A program made the translations under genes and the position numbers. This document shows, in pieces, positions 26,472-34,644 of a stretch of DNA of 64,000 nucleotides. Every line of letters begins with the position of its first letter. Positions within the stretch are counted from its first letter, which is position 1. The notes under the pieces are model-generated. The model did no database searches. It saw only the letters and a program-made list of their open reading frames with translations, and had not been told where the DNA came from. Origin of the DNA: Streptomyces showdoensis (GTDB lineage Bacteria; Actinomycetota; Actinomycetes; Streptomycetales; Streptomycetaceae); NCBI RefSeq assembly GCF_039535475.1, contig NZ_BAAAXG010000026.1, forward strand, positions 3,157,501 through 3,221,500, in the 5' to 3' direction.

Positions 26472-27647
26472 GTGTCAGCGCTGCTCGTGACGCCCGCGCC
26501 CACCCGCCCCGCGCTGCGGCTCGGACCCGTCACCCCGGAGACGTACCGCGCCTTCCTCGCCGCCCGCTCCACCGGGCCGGGCGGGCCCAGCTTCCTCCAA
26601 CTCCCCTCCTGGGCCGCGGTCAAGGACGGCTGGAGCCACCAGCTCATAGGCTGGGGACCCGAGTCCGGTGAGCTCACCGGGGTCGCGCTCGTGCTCCTGC
26701 GGGCCTTCCCCGGCACCCGCAAGTACTTCGCCTACCTCCCCGAGGGGCCCGTCGCCGACTGGGCCGACCCCGATCTCGACGGCTGGCTCGACCCGCTGCT
26801 GCGGCACCTGCGCGCGGCCGGCGTCTTCGCCGTGCGGATGGGGCCCGGGCCCGACTACCGCCGCTGGTCCGCGACCACGCTCAAGGCGCACACCGGGCCG
26901 GGGCGGCGGCTCTCCGACGTCCTCGCCAGCGAGGTCGACCCGCTGGGCTCGGCCGTCGCCGAACGGCTGCGGGCCCGGGGATGGAAGCGCTGCGGCGGCG
27001 AGTCCGACGACGGCGCCGACGCCCAGCCGCGCTTCGTCTACCAGGTGCCGCTCGCCGGCCGCAGCTCCGACGACCTGTGGTCCGGGCTCAACCAGGAGTG
27101 GCGCCGCAACATCCGCAAGGCCCGCAAGTCCGGCGTCGAGGTCGTCCTCGGCTCCGCCGCCGACCTGCCCGAGTTCTTCCGGCTGCTGCGGATCACCGAG
27201 GAGCGCGACGGCTTCCGGCTCGGCCGCTCCCTCGCGTACTACGAGCGCCAGTACGCCGTCCTCAACGCCGAGTACCCGGGGCGGATGAAGCTGTACCTGG
27301 CCCGCCACGAGGGCGAGGTCCTCGCCGCCCACACCATGATCACCGTCGGCCGTCGGGTCTGGTACCAGACCGGCGCCTCCGCCGACCACCGCCGCGAGGT
27401 GCGCCCCTCCAACGCCCTCCAGTGGCGCATGATGCTCGACGCCCACGCGGTCGGGGCCGACGTCTACGACATGCGCGGGGTACCCTCCACCCTCGATCCG
27501 GACGACCGCGCCCACGGGCTGCTCCGCTGGAAGCTCGGTACGGGCGGGCGGGTCGTCGAGACGCTGGGGGAGTGGGAGATTCCGTTGCAGGGCACGACCA
27601 ACCACACGCTGTACCGCGCCTTCCAGGCGTATCTGGCCCGCCGATGA
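26472..27647 (+). CDS. femX: FemX-type peptidoglycan interpeptide-bridge aminoacyltransferase
   Basis: This is a 391-residue FemABX-family enzyme with two GNAT-like folds. It uses aminoacyl-tRNA to add the first bridge residue (Gly in streptomycetes) to lipid II on the cytoplasmic side. Family landmarks include PSFLQLPSWAAVK near the N-terminus, LNQEWRRNIRKARKSGVEV, and YQTGASADHRREVRPSNALQW near the C-terminus. AAGGAGG lies 8 nt before the GTG at 26472. Its TGA overlaps the murJ ATG, so bridge formation and flipping of lipid II are cotranscribed. Confidence 0.9.
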   Translation: MSALLVTPAPTRPALRLGPVTPETYRAFLAARSTGPGGPSFLQLPSWAAVKDGWSHQLIGWGPESGELTGVALVLLRAFPGTRKYFAYLPEGPVADWADPDLDGWLDPLLRHLRAAGVFAVRMGPGPDYRRWSATTLKAHTGPGRRLSDVLASEVDPLGSAVAERLRARGWKRCGGESDDGADAQPRFVYQVPLAGRSSDDLWSGLNQEWRRNIRKARKSGVEVVLGSAADLPEFFRLLRITEERDGFRLGRSLAYYERQYAVLNAEYPGRMKLYLARHEGEVLAAHTMITVGRRVWYQTGASADHRREVRPSNALQWRMMLDAHAVGADVYDMRGVPSTLDPDDRAHGLLRWKLGTGGRVVETLGEWEIPLQGTTNHTLYRAFQAYLARR

Positions 27648-29377
27648 CGGCCACCCTGACGGAGACCGGATCGCCCTCCGTCCTGCGCAGCGGCGCCCTG
27701 ATGGCGGCCGGCTCGCTCGTCTCCCGCGCCACCGGCTTCGTCCGCTCCGCCGTCGTGGCGGGGGCCATCGGCACCGGCTTCGTCGCCGACGGCTACGCGG
27801 TCGGCAACTCCGTCCCCACGATCGTCTACATGCTGCTGCTCGGCGGCGCGCTCAACGCGGTCTTCGTCCCCGAACTGGTGAAGGCCGCCAAGGAGCACGA
27901 GGACGGCGGCGCGGCCTACACCGACCGGCTGCTCACGATCTGCGTGCTCGCCCTCACCGTCCTGACCGCCGTCGCCGTGCTCGCGGCACCCGCGATCGTC
28001 GACGCGTACACCGACTACACCGGCGCGCAGCGGGACACGACCGTCGCCTTCGCCCGCTCCTGCCTGCCGCAGATCTTCTTCCTGGGCCTGTTCACGCTGC
28101 TCGGCCAGGTGCTCAACGCGCGCGGCCGGTTCGGCGCGATGATGTGGACCCCGGTCCTCAACAACCTCGTCGTGGTCGCCGTCTTCGGCCTGTTCCTCGC
28201 CGTCTCGGCGGGCGGGGAGCTCACCCCCGGCGAGACCGCGCTGCTCGGCTGGGGCACCACCGCGGGCATCGCCCTCCAGGCCCTCGCCCTGCTGCCCTCC
28301 CTCAAGGCGGCCGGCTTCCGCTGGCGCCCCCGGTTCGACTGGCGGGGCAGCGGCCTGACCGCACCCCTGAAGGCGGCGGGCTGGCTGGTCCTGCTGGTCC
28401 TCACCAACCAGGCCGCGTACTGGGTGACCACCAAGGTCGCCACGGCGGCCGGCCAGCGGGCCGAGGGCGCCGGCCTCAGCGCGTACAACAACGCCTACCT
28501 GCTGTGGGCCGTCCCGCACGGCATCGTGACCGTCGCCCTGGTCACCGCCCTGCTGCCGCGGATGAGCGCCGCGGCGGCCGAGGCCGACCTCGCGGGCGTG
28601 CGCCGCGACGTGGCCTACGCGCAGCGCACCAGCGCGGCCGCGATCGTCCCCGCCGCCTGCGGGCTGTTCGCCCTGGCCGTCCCGCTGATGGGCCTGGTCT
28701 TCGGCTACGGCCGCACCGACGCGGACGCGGTCCGCTCGATGGCCTGGATCCTGATGGCCCTCGCGCCCGGCCTGATCGCGCTCTCCGGCCAGTACGTGTG
28801 CACCCGCGCCTTCTACGCCCTGCGCGACACCCGCACCCCCTTCTTCCTCAACCTGGTCATCGCGGGCCTCAACGCCCTGCTCGCCGTCTGCGCCCACGCC
28901 TTCCTGCCCGCCCACTGGGCCGTGACGGGCATGGCCGCGGGCTACTCGTTCGCCCTCTGGGCGGGCTGGGGCCTCACGGCGTACGTGCTCGGGCGCAGGC
29001 TGAGGCGGGCCGGACCCACCGGCGCCGGACCCACCGGCACCGGGACCGGATCCACCGGGACCGGGACCGGATCCACCGGGACCGGGACCGGATCCACCGG
29101 GACCGGACGCGCCGGGGCCGGGGCGACCGGAGCCGGGTCGGCGCCCGCGACCGGTGCCGGCGGCGCGCTGCTGCGCCTCCTGGCCGCCGCCGTGCCCGCC
29201 GCCGGGCTCGGGCTGCTCGTCGCGGACCGGACCACCGGGGCCGGGTCGCTGCTCTCCGGCCTGGCCGGCGCGGCCGCCGTCCTCGCCGTCTTCGCCCTGC
29301 TGGCCCGGCCGCTGCGGCTCACCGAGGTCCAGTCCCTCCTCACGGGCGCCACCGCCCGGCTCACCCGACGGCGCTGA
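27644..29377 (+). CDS. murJ: MurJ/MviN lipid II flippase
   Basis: This is a 577-residue polytopic membrane protein of the MviN/MurJ family that moves lipid II across the membrane. The N-terminus (LRSGALMAAGSLVSRATGFVRSAVVAGAIG) and the segment TRAFYALRDTRTPFF are characteristic. Most membrane spans lie before about residue 455. A low-complexity Gly/Thr/Ser linker (about 458-505) built of GSTGTGT repeats then separates two or three final spans. The ATG overlaps the femX stop (ATGA). Streptomyces genomes carry more than one MurJ-like gene, so this may not be the essential copy. Confidence 0.9.
   Translation: MTATLTETGSPSVLRSGALMAAGSLVSRATGFVRSAVVAGAIGTGFVADGYAVGNSVPTIVYMLLLGGALNAVFVPELVKAAKEHEDGGAAYTDRLLTICVLALTVLTAVAVLAAPAIVDAYTDYTGAQRDTTVAFARSCLPQIFFLGLFTLLGQVLNARGRFGAMMWTPVLNNLVVVAVFGLFLAVSAGGELTPGETALLGWGTTAGIALQALALLPSLKAAGFRWRPRFDWRGSGLTAPLKAAGWLVLLVLTNQAAYWVTTKVATAAGQRAEGAGLSAYNNAYLLWAVPHGIVTVALVTALLPRMSAAAAEADLAGVRRDVAYAQRTSAAAIVPAACGLFALAVPLMGLVFGYGRTDADAVRSMAWILMALAPGLIALSGQYVCTRAFYALRDTRTPFFLNLVIAGLNALLAVCAHAFLPAHWAVTGMAAGYSFALWAGWGLTAYVLGRRLRRAGPTGAGPTGTGTGSTGTGTGSTGTGTGSTGTGRAGAGATGAGSAPATGAGGALLRLLAAAVPAAGLGLLVADRTTGAGSLLSGLAGAAAVLAVFALLARPLRLTEVQSLLTGATARLTRRR
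29030..29115 (+). repeat. 21-bp tandem repeats in the murJ linker
   Basis: GGATCC recurs at 29048, 29069 and 29090, marking three 21-bp units that encode GSTGTGT, with partial units on either side. The period is a multiple of three, so copy-number changes would keep the frame. Confidence 0.85.
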
Positions 29378-29484
29378 GCCCACCCGCCCGCGCCGCCCCT
29401 CCACACCCGTCCCGCCCGCCCCTCCGCAGACCCGCTCCCCGCCGGATCCCCTCCCCGGCGGGGAGCGCACCCGACCGACCTTGG

Positions 29485-29490
29485 GATACT
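29485..29490 (+). promoter_or_regulatory. Possible -10 for the response regulator operon
   Basis: GATACT lies 6 nt before the ATG at 29497 and no Shine-Dalgarno is visible. It is weaker than the other TAnnnT sites in the window. Confidence 0.35.
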
Positions 29491-29496
29491 CCACGA

Positions 29497-30180
29497 ATGC
29501 CACGCGTGCTGCTGATCGAAGACGACCCCTCCGTCCGTGAAGGCGTCGAGCTCGGGCTCCGGCGCCGCGGGCACGAGGTGCGGACCGCCGCGACCGGGGA
29601 GGCCGGGCTCGACGCGCTCGGGGAGTTCCGCCCCGACCTGCTGCTGCTCGACCTCATGCTGCCCGGCATGAACGGCGTCCAGGTCTGCCGCCAGGTCCGC
29701 CAGACCAGCCAGCTGCCGATCATCATGCTCACCGCGCGCGGCGACGACTTCGATGTCGTCATCGGCCTGGAGGCGGGCGCCGACGACTACATCGTCAAGC
29801 CCGCCCGCACCGAGGTCATCGAGGCCCGGATCCGCGCCGTGCTGCGCCGGATCGAGGAGCCCGGCGGCGGCCGCCCGTCCGTGGAGTTCCACGGGGAGCT
29901 CGCCGTCGACCGGGCCGGACTCACCGTCGCCAAGAACGGCGAACGCATCGCCCTCGCCCCCTCCGAGCTGAAACTGCTGCTCCACCTCACCGCCGCCCCC
30001 GAGCAGGTCTTCAGCCGCCAGCAGCTCCTCGAACACGTCTGGGAGCACAGCTTCCACGGCGACGCCCGGCTCGTCGACGCCTGCGTCCGCCGGCTCCGCA
30101 ACAAGATCGAGGACACCCCCGGCGACCCCCGCTACATCCAGACCCTGCGGGGCTTCGGCTACCGCTTCGGACCGCTGTGA
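29497..30180 (+). CDS. OmpR-family response regulator
   Basis: This is a 227-residue two-component regulator. The receiver domain has acidic residues in LLIEDDPS, the phospho-acceptor Asp52 in LLLLDLMLPG, Thr in IIMLTARG and Lys in DDYIVKPAR. The C-terminal winged helix (about 130-225) ends RYIQTLRGFGYRFGPL as in OmpR/PhoB proteins. Its stop overlaps the GTG of the kinase gene. The order regulator-kinase-lipoprotein resembles envelope-stress systems, though it is not clearly CseBC. Confidence 0.92.
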   Translation: MPRVLLIEDDPSVREGVELGLRRRGHEVRTAATGEAGLDALGEFRPDLLLLDLMLPGMNGVQVCRQVRQTSQLPIIMLTARGDDFDVVIGLEAGADDYIVKPARTEVIEARIRAVLRRIEEPGGGRPSVEFHGELAVDRAGLTVAKNGERIALAPSELKLLLHLTAAPEQVFSRQQLLEHVWEHSFHGDARLVDACVRRLRNKIEDTPGDPRYIQTLRGFGYRFGPL

Positions 30181-31658
30181 GAGCCCACGTGCCGGGCGGC
30201 GGGCGGCACGCCGAGGCCCGTCGAAGACGCCTGCGCCCCTTCGGGCTGCGCACCCGGCTCGTCCTCGCCTTCCTGCTGGTCGCCGCCGTCGGCTGCGGCA
30301 CCACCGCCGCCCTCACCTACCGGGCCGCCCGCAACGCGATCCTGGAGCAGACCCAGGACACCGCCGTCACCGCCTTCCGCCAGCAGGTCGAGACCCTCAA
30401 CACCCAGCTGCCCGTCAACCCCGACGGGCTGCGCACCGCCCTGCAGAGCATCGCCCGGCAGGGCAAGCCGCGGCCCTGGCGGGTGTACGCGGAGTACGGC
30501 GACCTGCGCGTCTCCTCCACCGACCGGCCCGAGTCGAGCGTCCTCACCCCCGAACTGCGGCGCAGGGCCACCGCGATCGGCGCCACCCACGGCAGCTTCC
30601 AGCGCGTGGTCAAGGACGGCACCCCGTACCTCACCATCGCCGTCCCCGCCGTCTTCGGGAACTACTACCGGGGCTTCCCGGAGGGCAGGCCCACCGGACT
30701 CGTCCTGTACGCGGTGATGGACCTCGGCGAGGAGGAGGCCAACATCGAGGCCATGGTCGCCGCCGCCCGCGACGGTGCCCTGCCCGCCCTGCTGGTCGCC
30801 CTGATCCCGGCCCTGGTGGCCTCGCGGGGCGTGCTGCGGCCGGTGCGCGAGCTGCGGCTGGCCGCGCACAGCATGGGCCGGGGCCGCCTGGACACCCGGA
30901 TCCACGCCAAGGGCAGCGACGAACTCGCCGACCTGGCGCGTACGTTCAACGAGTCGGCCGCCGAGCTGGAACGTTCCGTCACGGAGCTGCGGAACGCCGA
31001 GGCCCGCGCCCGCCGTTTCGCCTCCGACGTCTCCCACGAGCTGCGCACCCCGCTCGCCGGGATGCTCGCCGTCACCGAGGTGCTCGACGAGGACGCCGGC
31101 ACCCTCGACACCGACACCGCCCGCGCCGTCCGCCTGATCAGCGCCGAGACGGGCAAACTCGCCGTCCTCGTCGAGGACCTGATGGAGATCTCCCGCTTCG
31201 ACGCCCGCGCGGCCGAGCTCCACACCGACGAGGTCGACGTGGCCGACTCGGTCCGCAACACCCTCCGGAACCGGCACTGGACCGATCCGGAGCAGATCGT
31301 CACCGAGCTCACCGACGGCGTCCGCGCCTCCCTCGACCCGCGCCGCTTCGACGTCGTCGTCGCCAACCTGGTCGGCAACGCGCTGCGGCACGGCCGCCCG
31401 CCGGTGACGGTCCGGGTCTACGCCGAGGACGACCGGCTCGTCACCGAGGTCGCCGACCGGGGGCCCGGCATCCCGCAGGACGTCCTCCCGCACGTCTTCG
31501 ACCGCTTCTACAAGGCCGACGCGGCCCGTACCCGCTCGGCGGGCAGCGGCCTCGGCCTCGCGATCACCCTGGAGAACGTCCGGCTGCACGGTGGTACGGT
31601 CGTCGCCGCCAATCGACCCGACGGCGGCGCCGTCTTCACCGTCAGGATCCCGTTGTGA
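30177..31658 (+). CDS. HAMP-domain sensor histidine kinase
   Basis: This is a 493-residue membrane kinase. It has a transmembrane helix at about residues 22-44, an extracytoplasmic sensor domain of about 150 residues, a second helix at about 200-218, and a HAMP domain (PVRELRLAAHSMGRGRLDTRI). The HisKA domain has phospho-acceptor His287 in ASDVSHELRTPLAG, and the ATPase domain shows NLVGNALRHG, DRGPGIP and GSGLGLAI. Its GTG overlaps the regulator's TGA and its own stop overlaps the lipoprotein start, so the three are tightly coupled. The signal is unknown; neighbours suggest the envelope. Confidence 0.93.
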   Translation: MRAHVPGGGRHAEARRRRLRPFGLRTRLVLAFLLVAAVGCGTTAALTYRAARNAILEQTQDTAVTAFRQQVETLNTQLPVNPDGLRTALQSIARQGKPRPWRVYAEYGDLRVSSTDRPESSVLTPELRRRATAIGATHGSFQRVVKDGTPYLTIAVPAVFGNYYRGFPEGRPTGLVLYAVMDLGEEEANIEAMVAAARDGALPALLVALIPALVASRGVLRPVRELRLAAHSMGRGRLDTRIHAKGSDELADLARTFNESAAELERSVTELRNAEARARRFASDVSHELRTPLAGMLAVTEVLDEDAGTLDTDTARAVRLISAETGKLAVLVEDLMEISRFDARAAELHTDEVDVADSVRNTLRNRHWTDPEQIVTELTDGVRASLDPRRFDVVVANLVGNALRHGRPPVTVRVYAEDDRLVTEVADRGPGIPQDVLPHVFDRFYKADAARTRSAGSGLGLAITLENVRLHGGTVVAANRPDGGAVFTVRIPL

Positions 31659-32242
31659 CTCCCGCCGCGAGCCGCTTCCGGCGAGGAGCCGCAGCCGCCC
31701 TGCTGGCCCTGCTGACGCTGGCCGGCTGCGGCGTGCAGAAGAGCGACGTCGTGGAGGCCGGGGGCGCGGCGCCGGTCACCGTGAACCCGACCGGCAGCCC
31801 GCGGATGCTGCTGTTCTTCGTGAGCCGGGACGGCCGGCTGATGCCGGTCGCCCGCGACCTCGGCTTCAGCCGGATCATCGAGGACGGCTCCGGCGCGGGC
31901 GCCCGGACCGAGATCACCCACCCGCCCGCCTACCGGATCGCCACCGACAAGGTGCTCGGCGCCCTCATCGAGGGCCCGGACGAGAAGGAACGCGCCGCCG
32001 GCCTCACGACACAGATCGACTTCCACGGCGCGCGCGAGACCCACACCCAGCGGCAGACCGGCTCCGACCTGCGCCCCGAGCTGAGCCTCCGGCTCCAGGT
32101 CCGGGTCAAGGACCTCGACCCGATCGCCGTGCGCCAGTTGGTCTGCACGGCCTCCTACGCGGAGGACCTCGGCCAGGCGGCCCCGGTCGTCATCTCGGGG
32201 ACGGACGGGGCCCTGCCCGCGACCCGCTGCGAGACGGACTGA
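31655..32242 (+). CDS. Lipoprotein linked to a two-component system
   Basis: This is a 195-residue lipoprotein with lipobox LAGC (Cys about residue 24) after an Arg/Ala-rich signal peptide. The mature part has no recognised catalytic motif; short stretches such as ADGTLIEGPDEKERAAG-like segments (here ALIEGPDEKERAAGLTTQ) recall GerMN-type lipoproteins, but the match is weak. The GTG overlaps the kinase TGA, so it is expressed with the sensor. As with CseA in the sigE system, it may modulate the kinase from outside the membrane; that is inference. Confidence 0.72.
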   Translation: MTPAASRFRRGAAAALLALLTLAGCGVQKSDVVEAGGAAPVTVNPTGSPRMLLFFVSRDGRLMPVARDLGFSRIIEDGSGAGARTEITHPPAYRIATDKVLGALIEGPDEKERAAGLTTQIDFHGARETHTQRQTGSDLRPELSLRLQVRVKDLDPIAVRQLVCTASYAEDLGQAAPVVISGTDGALPATRCETD

Positions 32243-32246
32243 CCGA

Positions 32247-32271
32247 CCGGGGCCCCACCTGCGCGCCCCGG
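32247..32271. terminator. Hairpin between converging lipoprotein and serine hydrolase genes
   Basis: 7-bp arms CCGGGGC and GCCCCGG around an 11-nt loop; it fills the 30-bp gap between the two stop codons. Confidence 0.45.
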
Positions 32272-32272
32272 C

Positions 32273-33103
32273 TCAGGCGCCGCGCAGCTCCGCGAGGACC
32301 GCGTCCGTGAACGGCGGCCAGGCCTCGACCGCCCAGGCCCCGAAGGGCCGGTCGGTCAGCGCCACGCAGGCGGCCCCCGCGTCCGGGTCGACCCACAGGA
32401 AGGTCCCGGACTGGCCGAAGTGCCCGAAGGTGCGGGGCGAGGAGGAGGCGCCGGTCCAGTGCGGCGACTTGCCGTCGCGGATCTCGAAGCCGAGGCCCCA
32501 GTCGTTCGGCCTCTGGTGCCCGTAGCCGGGCAGGATGCCGGTGAGACCCGGGTACGTCACGGTCATCGCGTCCAGCACGGTCCGCGCGTCGAGCAGCCGC
32601 GGCGCCTGCACCTCGGCGGCGAAGCGCACCAGGTCGTCCACGGTCGACACGCCGTCCTTGGCGGGCGAGCCCTCCAGGGTCGTGGCGGTCATGCCGAGCG
32701 GCTCCAGCACCGCCTGGTGCAGGTATTCGGCGAAGGGGATGTCGGTGGCCTTGGCGAGGTGGTCGCCGAGCGCCTCGAAGCCGGTGTTGGAGTAGATCCG
32801 GCGGGCGCCGGGGGCCGCCATGACCCGGTTCTCGTCGAAGGCGAGCCCGGAGGTGTGGGCGAGCAGATGGCGCACGGTCGCGCCCTCGGGACCGGCCGGC
32901 TCGTCGAGGTCGATGGCCCCCTCCTCGTACGCGACGAGGACGGCGTACGCCGCGAGCGGCTTGGTGACGGAGGCGAGCGGGAAGCGGCGGTCGGTGGGGC
33001 CGTGCGCGCCGGCCAGGGTGCCGTCCGCGCGGACGACGGCGGCGGCCGCGGTGGGGACGGGCCAGTTCTCGATCGACGCCAGGGTCTGCAGGCTGTTCGG
33101 CAT
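32273..33103 (-). CDS. Serine hydrolase of the beta-lactamase/DD-peptidase (class C-like) family
   Basis: This is a 276-residue penicillin-binding-fold hydrolase. The active-site motifs are SVTK (nucleophile Ser, general-base Lys), YSN (Tyr) and HFGQSG (HxG). It lacks a signal peptide, so it is probably a cytoplasmic esterase or peptidase and not a secreted beta-lactamase. The ATG at 33103 has TACGCT 7 nt upstream on the minus strand, a leaderless promoter. The divergent MerR gene starts 61 bp away, so the MerR-site palindrome could also affect this gene. Confidence 0.87.
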   Translation of the reverse strand: MPNSLQTLASIENWPVPTAAAAVVRADGTLAGAHGPTDRRFPLASVTKPLAAYAVLVAYEEGAIDLDEPAGPEGATVRHLLAHTSGLAFDENRVMAAPGARRIYSNTGFEALGDHLAKATDIPFAEYLHQAVLEPLGMTATTLEGSPAKDGVSTVDDLVRFAAEVQAPRLLDARTVLDAMTVTYPGLTGILPGYGHQRPNDWGLGFEIRDGKSPHWTGASSSPRTFGHFGQSGTFLWVDPDAGAACVALTDRPFGAWAVEAWPPFTDAVLAELRGA

Positions 33104-33110
33104 GGTGCCG

Positions 33111-33157
33111 AGCGTACTTCGCCTGCTTGCTTCGAGTGCACTCCAACCTTCTAGCGT
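33111..33157. promoter_or_regulatory. Divergent promoter with MerR-type operator
   Basis: On the plus strand TTGCTT (33127-33132) and TAGCGT (33152-33157) are separated by 19 bp, with the perfect palindrome GAGTGCACTC (33134-33143) inside the spacer. The -10 ends 7 nt before the merR ATG. On the minus strand TACGCT (33111-33116) lies 7 nt before the hydrolase ATG. Confidence 0.7.
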
Positions 33158-33164
33158 GGGGGCC

Positions 33165-33584
33165 ATGAGCTTGATCGAGAGCACGACACCGCAGGTGCGG
33201 AAGGACCGCTACACGATCAGTGAGGTGGCCGCCCTGACCGGACTCTCGGCGCACACCCTGCGCTGGTACGAGCGGATCGGCCTCATGCCGCACGTCGACC
33301 GCTCGCACACCGGCCAGCGCCGTTTCACCGGGCGGGACCTGGACTGGCTGGCGTTCGTGGGCAAGCTGCGGCTGACCGGGATGTCGGTGGCGGACATGGT
33401 GCGGTACGCGGAGCTGGTGCGGGAGGGCGAGCACACCCACCCCGAGCGCCGTGAGCTCCTGGAGACCACCCGGCGCGACGTCCTGGTCCGGATCGCCGAG
33501 CTGCAGGACACCCTCGCGGTGCTCGACCTCAAGATCGGCTACTACGGCGACCAGACGACCACATGCGGAGAGGCCACCTCATGA
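33165..33584 (+). CDS. MerR-family transcriptional regulator
   Basis: This is a 139-residue MerR regulator. The winged helix-turn-helix (RYTISEVAALTGLSAHTLRWYERIGLM, residues about 15-42, and RRFTGRDLDWLAFVGKLR) is followed by a dimerisation coiled coil and a short effector region with no conserved metal cysteine pair. It starts the operon whose second gene is an aldo/keto reductase (ATGA overlap). MerR proteins of this group sense small organic molecules or redox change and act at promoters with long spacers, as seen directly upstream. Confidence 0.92.
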   Translation: MSLIESTTPQVRKDRYTISEVAALTGLSAHTLRWYERIGLMPHVDRSHTGQRRFTGRDLDWLAFVGKLRLTGMSVADMVRYAELVREGEHTHPERRELLETTRRDVLVRIAELQDTLAVLDLKIGYYGDQTTTCGEATS

Positions 33585-34612
33585 GCAGCAGCAACGACAG
33601 GATCGGCACCGTCCGTCTCGGCGCCGGCCAGGACGGACCGGAGATCGGCGTCCAGGGCTTCGGCGCCATGGGCATCAGCGAGTTCTACGGGGACACCGAC
33701 GAGAAGGCCGCCCGCGACACCCTCGAAGCGGCCCTGGAGTACGGCGTCACCCTCATCGACACCGCCGACGTCTACGGGCAGGGCGCCAACGAGGAGTTCC
33801 TCGCCCCGTTCGTCGCCGCGCACCGCGACGAGCTGGTCCTCGCCACCAAGTTCGGCATCGAGCGCCGGGCCGACGACCCGGTCCACCGGGGCGTCCGCAA
33901 CGACCGCGCGTACGTCCGGAGCTCCGTGGAGGCGAGCCTGCGCCGCCTGGGCGTCGAGACGCTGGACCTCTACTACATGCACCGCCGCGACCCGGACGTC
34001 CCGTTCGCCGAGTCCGTCGGCGCGATGGCCGAGCTCGTCCAGGAGGGCAAGGTCCGCCACCTGGGCCTGAGCGAGGTGACCGGACCCGAGCTGCGCGAGG
34101 CGTACGCGGTGCACCCGATCGCCGCGCTCCAGTCCGAGTGGTCGCTCTTCTCCCGCGACGTGGAGCGCAGCGCGGTCGGCGCGGCGGCCGAGCTCGGCGT
34201 CACCCTGGTGCCCTACTCGCCGCTCGGCCGCGGCTTCCTCACCGGCGCGTTCGCCGACGCCTCCAAGGAGCTGTCCGCCGCGGACTTCCGCCGCGGGCAG
34301 CCCCGCTTCAGCGGCGAGAACGCGGCCCGCAACGCGGCCCTGCTCGACCCGGTCCGGACGATCGCCGAGGAACACGGGGCGAGCCCCGCGCAGATCGCCC
34401 TCGCCTGGGTCCAGCAGCGCGCCGCCGTGCACGGCCTGGACGTCGTCCCCATCCCGGGCACCCGCAAGCGCTCCCGCCTGCGGGAGAACGCGGCCGCCAC
34501 CCGGATCACCCTGACCGCCGACCAGCTCGCCGCCCTGGAGCCGATCGCCGCCCGGGTCGCGGGCGACCGCTACCCGGACATGACCTTCACCGCGGCGTCC
34601 CGGGAGGTCTGA
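33581..34612 (+). CDS. Aldo/keto reductase
   Basis: This is a 343-residue (alpha/beta)8 NADPH-dependent reductase. The catalytic tetrad is visible: Asp and Tyr in LIDTADVYGQG, Lys in VLATKFGI and His in LYYMHRRDP. The C-terminal cofactor region has PIPGTRKRSRLRENAAA. It reduces aldehydes or ketones in the cytoplasm. The ATG overlaps the merR TGA, so the regulator controls its own operon and the reductase, probably as a carbonyl-stress response. Confidence 0.93.
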   Translation: MSSSNDRIGTVRLGAGQDGPEIGVQGFGAMGISEFYGDTDEKAARDTLEAALEYGVTLIDTADVYGQGANEEFLAPFVAAHRDELVLATKFGIERRADDPVHRGVRNDRAYVRSSVEASLRRLGVETLDLYYMHRRDPDVPFAESVGAMAELVQEGKVRHLGLSEVTGPELREAYAVHPIAALQSEWSLFSRDVERSAVGAAAELGVTLVPYSPLGRGFLTGAFADASKELSAADFRRGQPRFSGENAARNAALLDPVRTIAEEHGASPAQIALAWVQQRAAVHGLDVVPIPGTRKRSRLRENAAATRITLTADQLAALEPIAARVAGDRYPDMTFTAASREV

Positions 34613-34644
34613 GGGCACGTCGGCGGCGCCGGTCCCGCCCGCCC

